From an uncultured Erythrobacter sp. (lineage in GTDB: Bacteria; Pseudomonadota; Alphaproteobacteria; Sphingomonadales; Sphingomonadaceae), in NCBI GenBank assembly GCA_937899785.1, contig CALCCG010000183.1, positions 33,733 to 97,732 on the forward strand: 64,000 nt of DNA. The letters are read 5' to 3'. Position 1 is the stretch's first letter. Each line of letters starts with the position of its first letter. Shown piece by piece: positions 27,940-36,776 of this stretch. Under the pieces are notes generated by a model that did no database searches, had not been told where the DNA came from, and was given only the letters and a program-made list of their open reading frames with translations. The position numbers and the translations under genes are program-made.

Positions 27940-30258
27940 GTGTTGGAACCAGTCAGAAAGCTTTTGGCGACGCCGCGCGTAAGGCATTGCGCGATCGCGA
28001 TCGCGCTCGCGACACTGACCGCGTTCCTGACGCTTTTGCGCCCACTCGACATCACCGCCTGGTCGCTCCAGGCCAAGCTTTTCACCCATCCGCCCAGCGG
28101 TTCGATCGTGCTGGTGACCGACGATCAGGGCGCCGCGCGCAATTCCTTGCCTGCGGCGAACACGCTGATCCTCGCCGCGCTTGAAAACCTGGATGAGGCG
28201 GGCGCAAGCCGGGTCGTGATCGACACACCGCTAAGGGCCAGCACCAATCCCGAGCTGGATCAAAGGCTGCGCGACGCCATCGTCGCAATGGACGACCGCG
28301 CCGTCATCGCCGCGCCGCTTGATCCCGCAATCACCGAAGGCCGGTTGCGCCACCCCAACGCAAGCCTGTTCAAGAACGCCGCTCCGCTGGCGAGCAGCGA
28401 CCTGTTGACCGACTTTCTCGACTTTGTCTGGGCGATAGAGCCCGCGCACAAGGTTGGCCCAGACCGCTACCCCGCGCTCTGGACTGTCCTTGCGCCAGCC
28501 GAGGCTGGGAACACCCCGATTTATCCCGCTTATTCGCTCAAGTCCCGCGACATCCCTGCGGTCGACATCTCCGATCTGGCATCGGGCGATCCCGAGGCGC
28601 TGCAACGCGTGCGCGCCAAGCAGGTGGTGTTCGCCGCGCTCGATGGCGATGAGCGCGTCTTCCAGGCGCCCGACAGCGTCAAACTCAACATTTCCTCTGC
28701 GCATCTTCACATCATCGCGGCGGAGACCGCGCTTCGCGCAAGCGGCAAATTCTATCCCGCCTGGTTGACCAATCTCGCCTTTGGATTTGTCCTGCTCGCG
28801 ATCGTCTGCCTGCCCTTTACCAAGCGCGAACGTCGGATCGCCTACGCCTTCTGGAGCGCGCTCTTCGTTGTGGCGTTCATCCTCGCGGCCTCGTCAGGAC
28901 ACCGGGTGATGTTGGCCGATCCGATTTTGATTGCGTTCGCTTATGGCACGATGCGCATGATCGCCAATTATCGCCGGCGGCACCTCTATGTTGATGCGCA
29001 AAGCCGTCTGCCCAACTTCACCGCGTTTCGCCGCCACCTCGAAGCGCAAGGCGCTCTTGGTGAGCATGTGATGGTGATCATCAAAGTCGCGCGGCTCGAC
29101 GCCATATTCGCAACCCTTAAGGGAAGCGAGCAAGGCGAATATCTGCGCCAGGTCGCCAGCCGTCTGGCGCTGGGCGAAGCGGGTGCGAACGTGTTCCATG
29201 ACGGCGGCAAGTATCTGGGGATGGCCTTTCGCCGCTCCGACTACGTCGATTTGCAAGGGCACCTCGAGGGCTTGCGCGCCGTTGCCTCGCAAGCGGTGAT
29301 GGTGGGCGATACCCCGATTGATGTGGCGATCACGATCGGTGTTGACCAGTCCAAAGAAGGCGATGTGTCCAACCGCATCAGTTCCGCCATCGCCGCCGCC
29401 GATCAGGCGCGTGAGGCCTATCGGCCGGTCTTCATCATCTCCGACTTCCAGGCCGACAGCGAGGAATGGGACCATTCGCTGCAATCCCGGCTCGAGCACG
29501 CTTTGTCCGAAAACCGTATTTCGGTGAAACTTCAACCTAAGGTCGACATGCAGTCGGGCCTGTTTGTCGGAGCCGAGGCGCTGGCGCGCTGGACTGACCA
29601 GAAACGCGGCGAGATCCCGCCAGTGCGTTTCATCCTCCAATGCGAGCGTGCAGGGCGGCTGGACGATCTGACCAAGCGCGTCATGGAAAAGAGCATGTAC
29701 GCCTCGATGGACCTCCAGGCGAAGGGCCTTCCATCGAAGGTTTCGGTCAACGTGTCGGCGATCCAGTTCGTCGACAGCCGGATTGTTGATCTGGTTGAGA
29801 TAGCGCTGAGCGCGACCGGCGCCGATCCGAGCAATATGATGATCGAGATCACGGAAACCGCGCGGGTTGAGAACATTGTGCGCGCGCGGTCGATCGTGGA
29901 GGAGATCAAAGGTCTCGGGATTGAGTTCTCCATCGACGATTTCGGTGTTGGCAGCGGCAATTTCGACGCGCTTTACGGGCTTCCCTTTGATGAAATGAAG
30001 ATCGACCGCATGTTTGCCAACGAAGCGGCGCGTTGCCCCAGAGCGCGCGCCGTCGTGGCCTCAATGCTCGACCTTTCGCGATCCTTTGGCATCCGCAGCG
30101 TGGTCGAAGGGATCGATCACCTCGCCACGTTTGAGGTGCTGCGCGATATGGGCGGCGATCTGGCGCAAGGCTTTTGCATCGCGCGGCCGCAGACATTGCC
30201 CTTACTGTGCGAGACTTTGAAGCTTCAGGCGACGACCCAGTTACGGAGAACGCCTTAA
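27940..30258 (+). CDS. CHASE2-like membrane sensor with degenerate GGDEF and EAL domain
   Basis: GGDEF position reads DGGKYLGM; EAL motif GAEALARW and other EAL catalytic residues kept. Confidence 0.85.
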   Translation: MLEPVRKLLATPRVRHCAIAIALATLTAFLTLLRPLDITAWSLQAKLFTHPPSGSIVLVTDDQGAARNSLPAANTLILAALENLDEAGASRVVIDTPLRASTNPELDQRLRDAIVAMDDRAVIAAPLDPAITEGRLRHPNASLFKNAAPLASSDLLTDFLDFVWAIEPAHKVGPDRYPALWTVLAPAEAGNTPIYPAYSLKSRDIPAVDISDLASGDPEALQRVRAKQVVFAALDGDERVFQAPDSVKLNISSAHLHIIAAETALRASGKFYPAWLTNLAFGFVLLAIVCLPFTKRERRIAYAFWSALFVVAFILAASSGHRVMLADPILIAFAYGTMRMIANYRRRHLYVDAQSRLPNFTAFRRHLEAQGALGEHVMVIIKVARLDAIFATLKGSEQGEYLRQVASRLALGEAGANVFHDGGKYLGMAFRRSDYVDLQGHLEGLRAVASQAVMVGDTPIDVAITIGVDQSKEGDVSNRISSAIAAADQAREAYRPVFIISDFQADSEEWDHSLQSRLEHALSENRISVKLQPKVDMQSGLFVGAEALARWTDQKRGEIPPVRFILQCERAGRLDDLTKRVMEKSMYASMDLQAKGLPSKVSVNVSAIQFVDSRIVDLVEIALSATGADPSNMMIEITETARVENIVRARSIVEEIKGLGIEFSIDDFGVGSGNFDALYGLPFDEMKIDRMFANEAARCPRARAVVASMLDLSRSFGIRSVVEGIDHLATFEVLRDMGGDLAQGFCIARPQTLPLLCETLKLQATTQLRRTP

Positions 30259-30329
30259 GGGTTAATACTTTACAAACTCGAATGCTTAAGATACTCCTAA
30301 CGGGTCTTCAAAACCTAAGGAGCTTCGCT

Positions 30330-30362
30330 ATGCGTTCGATCTGGGACTGGATTTTCGCCTAA
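30330..30362 (+). other. Candidate micro-ORF/leader peptide MRSIWDWIFA
   Basis: AAGGAG at 30317-30322, 7 nt before ATG; ten codons then TAA; strong hairpin 25 nt downstream. Confidence 0.4.
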
Positions 30363-30386
30363 GGCGATCCAACAAAAACGAGTTTC

Positions 30387-30421
30387 AAGAGCCCCGCAAG
30401 TCGGGGCTCTTTTCGTTTTTG
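30387..30421 (+). terminator. Rho-independent terminator
   Basis: AAGAGCCCCG-CAAGT-CGGGGCTCTT then T-rich; outer arms CAAAAACGA / TCGTTTTTG can extend the stem. Confidence 0.9.
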
Positions 30422-30450
30422 GGTGAATTTTCTGTTGGATTTCAGAGCTC

Positions 30451-30468
30451 TTGTTGGATTTCCAACAA
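30451..30468. promoter_or_regulatory. Perfect inverted repeat TTGTTGGA-TT-TCCAACAA, candidate operator
   Basis: 8-bp arms upstream of the MarR gene; extra half-sites at 30368-30375 and 30433-30440. Confidence 0.6.
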
Positions 30469-30559
30469 GGGTCGGGTCGGTCGTCAAGCGTCTTCATTTT
30501 CAAGCTATACGGGTTTCGACTAAATTGATCGCCGCGTCGCTTGGTGCAGAATCACCAGC

Positions 30560-31021
30560 ATGATGCAGCCCGAATCGCCTGAAAATGTTAACGTTTGCGA
30601 CCTTGTAAACGCTCTACGCGCGCTCCAGACCGCGCTTGATCAGCGCGACGCCGCGATCAGCGCGGCCCACCAAATGGCGCGCAGCGACTGGCGATGCCTC
30701 CAGTGGCTGCGCGATAACGGCCCGCAATCACCCAGCGCAATTCGCCACGCGCTTGGTCTGACCAGCGGGAGCGTAACCGCGCTGCTTGATCGGTTGGAGG
30801 CCCGCGGGCTGGTCGAACGCTGCGCCGATCCACGCGATCGCCGCGCGCTTCGGATTGCGTTGTGCGACGCCGCTACAGATTTGCTCGACAGGACCGATGC
30901 GCCCTTGGCCCAGGTAGCCGACAAGCTCGCGGTGCGATGGGGCACGGAGCGCATGTTGGCCGCTGAGCGGGCCTGCCTTGACCTGGCCAAGCTGGTTGCG
31001 TGGGTGGCGGTCAAGGGGTGA
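30560..31021 (+). CDS. MarR-family winged-helix transcriptional regulator
   Basis: LGLTSGSVTALLDRLEARGLVERCADPRDRRALRIAL. Confidence 0.93.
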   Translation: MMQPESPENVNVCDLVNALRALQTALDQRDAAISAAHQMARSDWRCLQWLRDNGPQSPSAIRHALGLTSGSVTALLDRLEARGLVERCADPRDRRALRIALCDAATDLLDRTDAPLAQVADKLAVRWGTERMLAAERACLDLAKLVAWVAVKG

Positions 31022-31113
31022 CCGATGGGCCTTTACGGTGAGGGCTCGACCAGCGGCGTGCTGGCTCGACCAAGGGCGTTGACCCTCAAGGCCCGTGCGG
31101 AGAGACAAAGGCC

Positions 31114-32955
31114 ATGTTCGGTTTCCGCCCCCCCGTCGCTTTTACTCTCCTTATGCTCGCCGGTTCTGGCGCTGGCTATGCCGCCGCACAGAACGAGCTT
31201 TCGCCCGCGCCGATCGGTCTGTGGCAATACAGCCAGCCGGTCGTCTCCGACACGATAAGCGTTGCCTTCGCGCGCGATGAGCTGGGCGTCTGGTCGGCCA
31301 CCGTCGATGGCAAGCCCTATCTTGTGGCGGTCGAAGGCGACGCTCTGTCGCTCAATGCGGCGGAGGACAACCGCTTTAGCGGAACGCTCAGCGCCGACGG
31401 CGCTGTCATCGAAGGGTTCTGGTATCAGCCGGCCGACAGCCTGCATTACCAGCGGGTCGAAACGCCCATCCGCCTGGAACGCGGCGACCGTGCGGCGGGT
31501 GGTAGCGCCCGCTGGGCAAGCGACATCACGGTTCAGAGCCGGCCCTACCGTCTGTTCCTCGACATCTTTGAGGAACACGATGGCTCCATCACCGCAGCGT
31601 TCCGGAATCCGGAAGGCAACAACATCTTGTTCTCCTATCGGTTTGCGGTGGAGCGCGATGCGAAGGGTGAGTGGGACCTAGTGCGGCGACGCGGGGATAG
31701 CGAAACACGGTACGATCTTGACCTCAGCCAGCCGGACGCGCTCAGACTGGATTATGGCCGGATAGACGGCTGGCAAACCTTCACGCCCGCGGGGGAGACG
31801 CCAATGCCCGGCTATTACGCGCGCGATCCCCGGCAGGGTGACGTCGGATACTCCGTCCCCGAACAGCTGGAGGACGGTTGGGCCGTGGCGTCCGCAGAGG
31901 AAGTGGGCTTTGACCGTTCAGCGCTGGACGCGCTGGCGCGCGAAATCGCGGGTTTTGACGCGCGGGCGGCCCGGCCCAAATTGCTCCATTCGATGCTGGT
32001 TGCGCACAAGGGCAAGCTGGTGTTCGAGGAGTATTATTTCGGCCATGATCGGGAGACGCGCCACGATGTGCGCTCACTTGGTAAGGTCTTTGGATCGGTG
32101 ATGGTGGGCGCGCTGAGGCAGCAGGGCGCGGATATTGGTCCAGGCGATCGGACTGTCGAGCGGGTGCTGGCGCAGGCGGGCGTCGCGCCGGACGATCCGC
32201 GCACCAATGGCATCACATTGGGCGATCTGATGACCTATACAAGCGGCCTCGATTGTGTTTCCAACGACACCTCCACGGGTTCTGAAGAGCGGATGTGGGC
32301 ACAAGAAGAAGAGGCCAATTACTGGCGCTTCACCGCGAAGCTCCCGCAATTGCACGACCCGGGCACGCGCTACGCTTACTGCTCGGGCAGCGCCAATTTG
32401 GTGGGGGCGAGCCTTGTCGAATTTGGCAACGCCCCGGTCCACCACCAGTTTGATCGCCTGATCGCACAGCCGCTTGGTTTTGGCTCGTATCATTGGGCGC
32501 TGGCGCCCAATGGCGAAGTCTATCTGGGCGGCGGCGCCTATATGCGTCCGCGCGATGTGCTCAAGGTTGGCGCGCTCTACACGGGCGGCGGTCAGTGGAA
32601 CGGACAACAGGTGCTGGACCCGAAATGGGTTGCGACGTCGACCACCGCCAAGCTGCCGATCACCGCCGCGACGACGGGGCTTTCGCAGGAAGACTTCAAC
32701 AACTTCTATTTCGGCGGCGAGCAGGCCTATATCTGGCGCGTCGACACGGTTGTAGCGGGCGAGAAAACCTACCGCTCCTACGAAGCGAGCGGGAATGGTG
32801 GGCAATTGCTGATCATCGTGCCCGAGCTTGATCTGGCGGTGGTCTTTATGGGTGGAAATTACCGCGATGGCGGCGTCTGGGGGCGCTGGCGCAACGCGTT
32901 GATCGGCGGCCATATCATCCCAGCGATGAGCCCTGCGCTGATCAACGCGCCTTAG
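31114..32955 (+). CDS. Beta-lactamase-family serine hydrolase with N-terminal lipocalin-like extension
   Basis: 613 aa; SLGKVFGSVMVGAL (SxxK), LMTYTSGLD; signal peptide. Confidence 0.85.
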   Translation: MFGFRPPVAFTLLMLAGSGAGYAAAQNELSPAPIGLWQYSQPVVSDTISVAFARDELGVWSATVDGKPYLVAVEGDALSLNAAEDNRFSGTLSADGAVIEGFWYQPADSLHYQRVETPIRLERGDRAAGGSARWASDITVQSRPYRLFLDIFEEHDGSITAAFRNPEGNNILFSYRFAVERDAKGEWDLVRRRGDSETRYDLDLSQPDALRLDYGRIDGWQTFTPAGETPMPGYYARDPRQGDVGYSVPEQLEDGWAVASAEEVGFDRSALDALAREIAGFDARAARPKLLHSMLVAHKGKLVFEEYYFGHDRETRHDVRSLGKVFGSVMVGALRQQGADIGPGDRTVERVLAQAGVAPDDPRTNGITLGDLMTYTSGLDCVSNDTSTGSEERMWAQEEEANYWRFTAKLPQLHDPGTRYAYCSGSANLVGASLVEFGNAPVHHQFDRLIAQPLGFGSYHWALAPNGEVYLGGGAYMRPRDVLKVGALYTGGGQWNGQQVLDPKWVATSTTAKLPITAATTGLSQEDFNNFYFGGEQAYIWRVDTVVAGEKTYRSYEASGNGGQLLIIVPELDLAVVFMGGNYRDGGVWGRWRNALIGGHIIPAMSPALINAP

Positions 32956-33010
32956 CCCCTTGCCCAGAGAAGGACGATTGCCACGCGGCCTAGCCTCTTC
33001 GCTTTCAAAG

Positions 33011-33025
33011 TCCAGTTGAACTGGA
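33011..33025. promoter_or_regulatory. Palindrome TCCAGTT-G-AACTGGA upstream of the Ni-SOD operon
   Basis: Perfect 7-bp arms around one central base, 64 nt before the first start codon. Confidence 0.45.
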
Positions 33026-33089
33026 GGCCCCTCGCGTCTAGCCCGGGCGTCGGGATGATCCAATTCGTATCCGATTCAGAGGAGCCATC

Positions 33090-33266
33090 ATGACCAAACT
33101 GCATCAGCTTCCGCTTGCGCTGGCCGCGCTGACCGCTGCCACGCCGGCCTTTGCGCACGAAGCCGACTTCTTCCACACCCACGCCGAAGGGCTGATGTGG
33201 ACCGCCGCGCTCGCGGTCGCCGGAGTCGTCGCCATCCGCTTTGCGATTTCGATCGCGCGCAAATAA
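33090..33266 (+). CDS. Small His-containing membrane protein leading the Ni-SOD operon
   Basis: 58 aa: MTKLHQLPLALAALTAATPAFAHEADFFHTHAEGLMWTAALAVAGVVAIRFAISIARK; GAGG-type RBS; absent from the ORF track. Confidence 0.8.
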   Translation: MTKLHQLPLALAALTAATPAFAHEADFFHTHAEGLMWTAALAVAGVVAIRFAISIARK

Positions 33267-33291
33267 TTTCCCGAGTTCAGGAGACACACCC

Positions 33292-33765
33292 ATGATCACC
33301 AAGCTGCTCGAAAAGACCGGCCTTCTTGTCACCGCCCGCGCGCATTGCGATGTTCCCTGCGGCATCTACGACACCGGCCCCGCGCTCTATCACGCCGTTT
33401 CGGTCGTGCGTCTGATGGACCAGTTCCTCGCCGCTGATGACAGCGCGTTCCTGACCAAGGCGCGCTTGGTCGCTAACAAGGAAGAGCAGGCCGAGGCCGT
33501 CAAGCACGAGATCCGCGTGATCTGGGGCGACTATGTCAAGCCGCCGATCGTCGAGAAGTACCCGAACATTCACGAGCTGACACACTCCATCATGATGACC
33601 GCGTCCAAGTGCAAGCAGGATTGCCACCGCGAAGACGGCGAGAAGCTGGTCGAACTCGTCAACGAGTTCGCCGAGATATTCTGGGCGACCAAAGGCGTCG
33701 AAACCGGCAAGGCGCCGTGCCCGTACGAGCCCAAGCTTCCGGTCGTCTTCCCGAAGCTCGGCTAA
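33292..33765 (+). CDS. sodN: Nickel superoxide dismutase
   Basis: Mature N-terminus HCDVPCGIY (nickel hook) after short leader MITKLLEKTGLLVTARA. Confidence 0.97.
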   Translation: MITKLLEKTGLLVTARAHCDVPCGIYDTGPALYHAVSVVRLMDQFLAADDSAFLTKARLVANKEEQAEAVKHEIRVIWGDYVKPPIVEKYPNIHELTHSIMMTASKCKQDCHREDGEKLVELVNEFAEIFWATKGVETGKAPCPYEPKLPVVFPKLG

Positions 33766-33781
33766 CCTTTCAGGGCATGCG

Positions 33782-34069
33782 TTGAGCCTTTTCGGTTTCA
33801 CGATTGCCCGCATCGCCGGGGCCAGTATGGAGCCGGTCTTGCCCGATAGGAGCCTCGCCCTGTTCCGCGCGAAGCAAAGCGTGGGGCGGGGCGATGTCGT
33901 TCTGGTCGACCATCCTGAATTTTGCGTGATTGTGAAACGCGCGCGCGCGGTTGAGCCCGATGGTGGGGCGCGGCTGGAAGGCACTTCGACCGCTTCCACC
34001 AGCGCAGAACGACTCGGGCGGGTCGGGCCGGATCGGATCCAAGGTGTTTTGGTGATGCGCCTGCGCTAG
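33782..34069 (+). CDS. sodX: Nickel-type superoxide dismutase maturation protease
   Basis: S26-like GASMEPVLPD (Ser) and VIVKRA (Lys); directly downstream of sodN; TTG start. Confidence 0.92.
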   Translation: MSLFGFTIARIAGASMEPVLPDRSLALFRAKQSVGRGDVVLVDHPEFCVIVKRARAVEPDGGARLEGTSTASTSAERLGRVGPDRIQGVLVMRLR

Positions 34070-35592
34070 GCTGCGAGTTCGCTGCGTTTGAACGCCGCGT
34101 CGCTGCGCAATTGATCGTGCTCGACCCAGGTCGAATGCACCCCGCTCGAAATCTTGTGCGGCAAGGCGGCGCGGCAAATCGGACCCTTGGTCACATCGCT
34201 CGCGTCCAGAATGGCGAGCTCAGAGGTTCCGGTGTTTTCATCGATCAGGAAGGTGACGAGATAACCATCATCCTCGCGTCTCTTCTGTCCTACCGCTTCG
34301 CTACGTGAGGACGATGCATCCTTGCGCGGCACCATCGGGCTTTCGCTTGCAAAGACGCCCTCCGGCAAGGTGTAAACCTGATCCTCGCCGCCTCCGGTGT
34401 CATGGCGAACATAGCCGTTGAACAGAAACCAGCCCGGCTTGCTCGTGGTAGACCAGGTGTAACGGTTGGGCTTCATCAAGTGGTTGGGATTGATCATCCC
34501 GAACTCAACCACCCGGTCCGACAACCGCTCTTCGCGGGTCTCGCCGGTCGCCAGATTGAAGCGCCAGCGGTGAAAGCGGCACTGGAACGAATGCTCGTCC
34601 ACATAGGCCATCATATGGCTGTATTCGCCCGCTTCCTCGATCGGATCGGGCATGGGCTTATCCTGATAATAGCCCTCAAGAATGACCTCATCGCCCTCCT
34701 CATAGGCGTTGGTCCAGTGAAGGACATAGGTGGGCGAGGCTTCGAACCAGCGGATATCCTCAGGCTGGCCATGGCGCGGGATCAAAGCAAAGCGCGTCGG
34801 TACACCGTCGTGAATGCGCGCGGCGTGGATGTTGCGCTCCAAGAGTTTGGCGTCCCAGAACAGCGGCATATCGTTGAGGATCGACCAGTTTTTCGTTATC
34901 GCCATATCGTGCGGCAAGCGCGGCCCGGGCAGCGGGATCGGCACGTAATGCGCCAGAGCTCCCGACCGATCGACGACCCCGTAATGCATAAACGGCGCGT
35001 GCTTGGAATAGTTGAAGAACATGCATTCGCCGGTCGCTTCATCCACCTTGGGGTGGGCGGAAACGCCGTCGAGCGGGCCCCAGGGCGCTTTGCCGAGCGT
35101 ATCCAGCGTGAGCGGATCGACCATCCACGCCTCACCGCATTGGTAAAGCGTCGCGTAAGCCACCCCAGCGTGAACGATAATGTCGGTTGATCCGGTGTCC
35201 TTCAGCCCCCCATGCGCGCCAAAGCCAGGGCGTTTGGAGGTGCCGTGTGGATCCATCAAGCCGCCCCACAGACCTGCGCCGGCAATCTGCTCAGCTTCAA
35301 AGCAGGCCGTGCGCACAAAGCGATTGCGATAGCTCGCCTTGCCGCCGGAAATGCTGACCTGGTGGATCATCGCGTCGCCATCAAACGGATGGTGACGGCC
35401 CAGCGGCTGGTGGACGGGATTTTCCGTGTTTCGCAGATAGACGCCATCAATGTCGGCGGGGATTTCGCCTTCGATCACTTCCAGCTCATCGACATCCACT
35501 TCTTCGTGGCATGGCGTCCACGCGCCCGAAAGGTACGGGTGGTTGCTGGGTTGAAGGCTGGTTTTGACGGGCGGTTGGCGTGTGATCTGCAT
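34066..35592 (-). CDS. Carotenoid oxygenase (RPE65/lignostilbene dioxygenase family)
   Basis: 508 aa; LSGAWTPCHEEVDVDELEVIEGEIPADIDGVYLRN...HPFDGDAMIH. Confidence 0.94.
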   Translation of the reverse strand: MQITRQPPVKTSLQPSNHPYLSGAWTPCHEEVDVDELEVIEGEIPADIDGVYLRNTENPVHQPLGRHHPFDGDAMIHQVSISGGKASYRNRFVRTACFEAEQIAGAGLWGGLMDPHGTSKRPGFGAHGGLKDTGSTDIIVHAGVAYATLYQCGEAWMVDPLTLDTLGKAPWGPLDGVSAHPKVDEATGECMFFNYSKHAPFMHYGVVDRSGALAHYVPIPLPGPRLPHDMAITKNWSILNDMPLFWDAKLLERNIHAARIHDGVPTRFALIPRHGQPEDIRWFEASPTYVLHWTNAYEEGDEVILEGYYQDKPMPDPIEEAGEYSHMMAYVDEHSFQCRFHRWRFNLATGETREERLSDRVVEFGMINPNHLMKPNRYTWSTTSKPGWFLFNGYVRHDTGGGEDQVYTLPEGVFASESPMVPRKDASSSRSEAVGQKRREDDGYLVTFLIDENTGTSELAILDASDVTKGPICRAALPHKISSGVHSTWVEHDQLRSDAAFKRSELAA

Positions 35593-35657
35593 GGGCTTTG
35601 CTCTCTCCGCGACGGAGACTACCTTGCCTTGGCGCTGAGGAAAAGAGTCTGTCAGAC

Positions 35658-35671
35658 TTGATATGGGTCAA
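35658..35671. promoter_or_regulatory. FNR/FixK-type box TTGATATGGGTCAA upstream of universal stress gene
   Basis: TTGAT-N4-(G)TCAA, one mismatch to TTGAT-N4-ATCAA, 56 nt before ATG at 35728. Confidence 0.5.
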
Positions 35672-35727
35672 AGACAGCGCATCCGCTGTCAATCAGCATG
35701 GCTGAAAGACGAGAAGGGATCCGGCCG

Positions 35728-36546
35728 ATGAAATCAATTCTGCTTCATATTGGCGGCGACGGCTGCATGGAGGCGCGCTTGCAGGTTGCCCTCGACATTG
35801 CCCGCGCCACAAACGCGCATATCACCTGCCTGCAAGCGGTCAGTTACGAGGTGTTTGCGCCCGGTGATTTCTATGGGTCGGCTATGGCCGCAGCGATGCC
35901 GCGCATCCGCGAAGCGGCCGAGGCATTGCGCGAAAAGCTTGAAGCGCACCTGCAAAACGAGGACGTATCCTGGGAGTGGCAATTCTTCAGCGGCATGGCG
36001 GAAACCCACCTGCTCGAACAATCCGCGCTGCACGATGTAATCCTGGTGGGACCCACTGATATCGGCGCGGATGGGACAAGGCTGCCCTCAAGCATGGCGG
36101 GCGAACTGGCGATCAAAGCGCCGATCCCGGTGCTTGTTGTGCCCGGCCATGTGAAAGAGTTTAATGTGCATGCGCCGGTTCTGGTGGCGTGGAATGGATC
36201 GGCGGAATCGTGTCTGGCGCTGCGCGGCGCTGTGCCGTTATTGGCGATGGCGGACGCGGTCTATCTCGCCAGCGTGGAAGAGATATCGGACAAGAGCCGG
36301 TTTGATTTCCCACCAACCGATGGCGCGCGCTATCTGAGCCGGCACGATATCGAAGCGGAGATCATCGCGATTCCCAGGAACGAGTCGAAAGTGGCGGACA
36401 CGCTATTTTCGGCCGCCAAAATGCGCGAATGCGGAATGATCGTGATGGGTGCATACGGCCATTCGCGGCTTGCCGAATTGCTTTTGGGTGGGGTGACGCG
36501 GCGCTCGCTGACCGATCCGCAACTGCCGATTTTCATGGCGCATTAA
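35728..36546 (+). CDS. UspA-family universal stress protein
   Basis: MKSILLHIGGDGCMEARLQVALDIARATNAHITCL...GAYGHSRLAELLLGGVTRRSL. Confidence 0.93.
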   Translation: MKSILLHIGGDGCMEARLQVALDIARATNAHITCLQAVSYEVFAPGDFYGSAMAAAMPRIREAAEALREKLEAHLQNEDVSWEWQFFSGMAETHLLEQSALHDVILVGPTDIGADGTRLPSSMAGELAIKAPIPVLVVPGHVKEFNVHAPVLVAWNGSAESCLALRGAVPLLAMADAVYLASVEEISDKSRFDFPPTDGARYLSRHDIEAEIIAIPRNESKVADTLFSAAKMRECGMIVMGAYGHSRLAELLLGGVTRRSLTDPQLPIFMAH

Positions 36547-36776
36547 GGGCGAGCTGCTCGCTCTCGCGGGGTGGGTCGCAGGGCGTTGCGCCGCGTCGTC
36601 TTCCCACTTGGAAAGCGCGTGCTAGGGCGCTTGGACGCTCTCTCTCAGCCTGGTCTTCAACGCGCGCGGATTGCGCCCTCATCGCGCCTCCGAAGGGGGC
36701 GCTTGGCGGGGTCGGTTTTGCGCTTTTGGATTGTGTAACCTGTGTCTCCCACACCGGCGGCGTGCGGACCGGATGG

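Noticed and set aside
32074-33063. 329-aa minus-strand ORF antisense to the serine hydrolase
   Set aside because: Shadow ORF opposite a convincing CDS, low-complexity composition
36684-36702. GCGCCTCC-GAA-GGGGGCGC hairpin between the convergent usp and tesB genes
   Set aside because: Strong stem but no T tract; may be structural only
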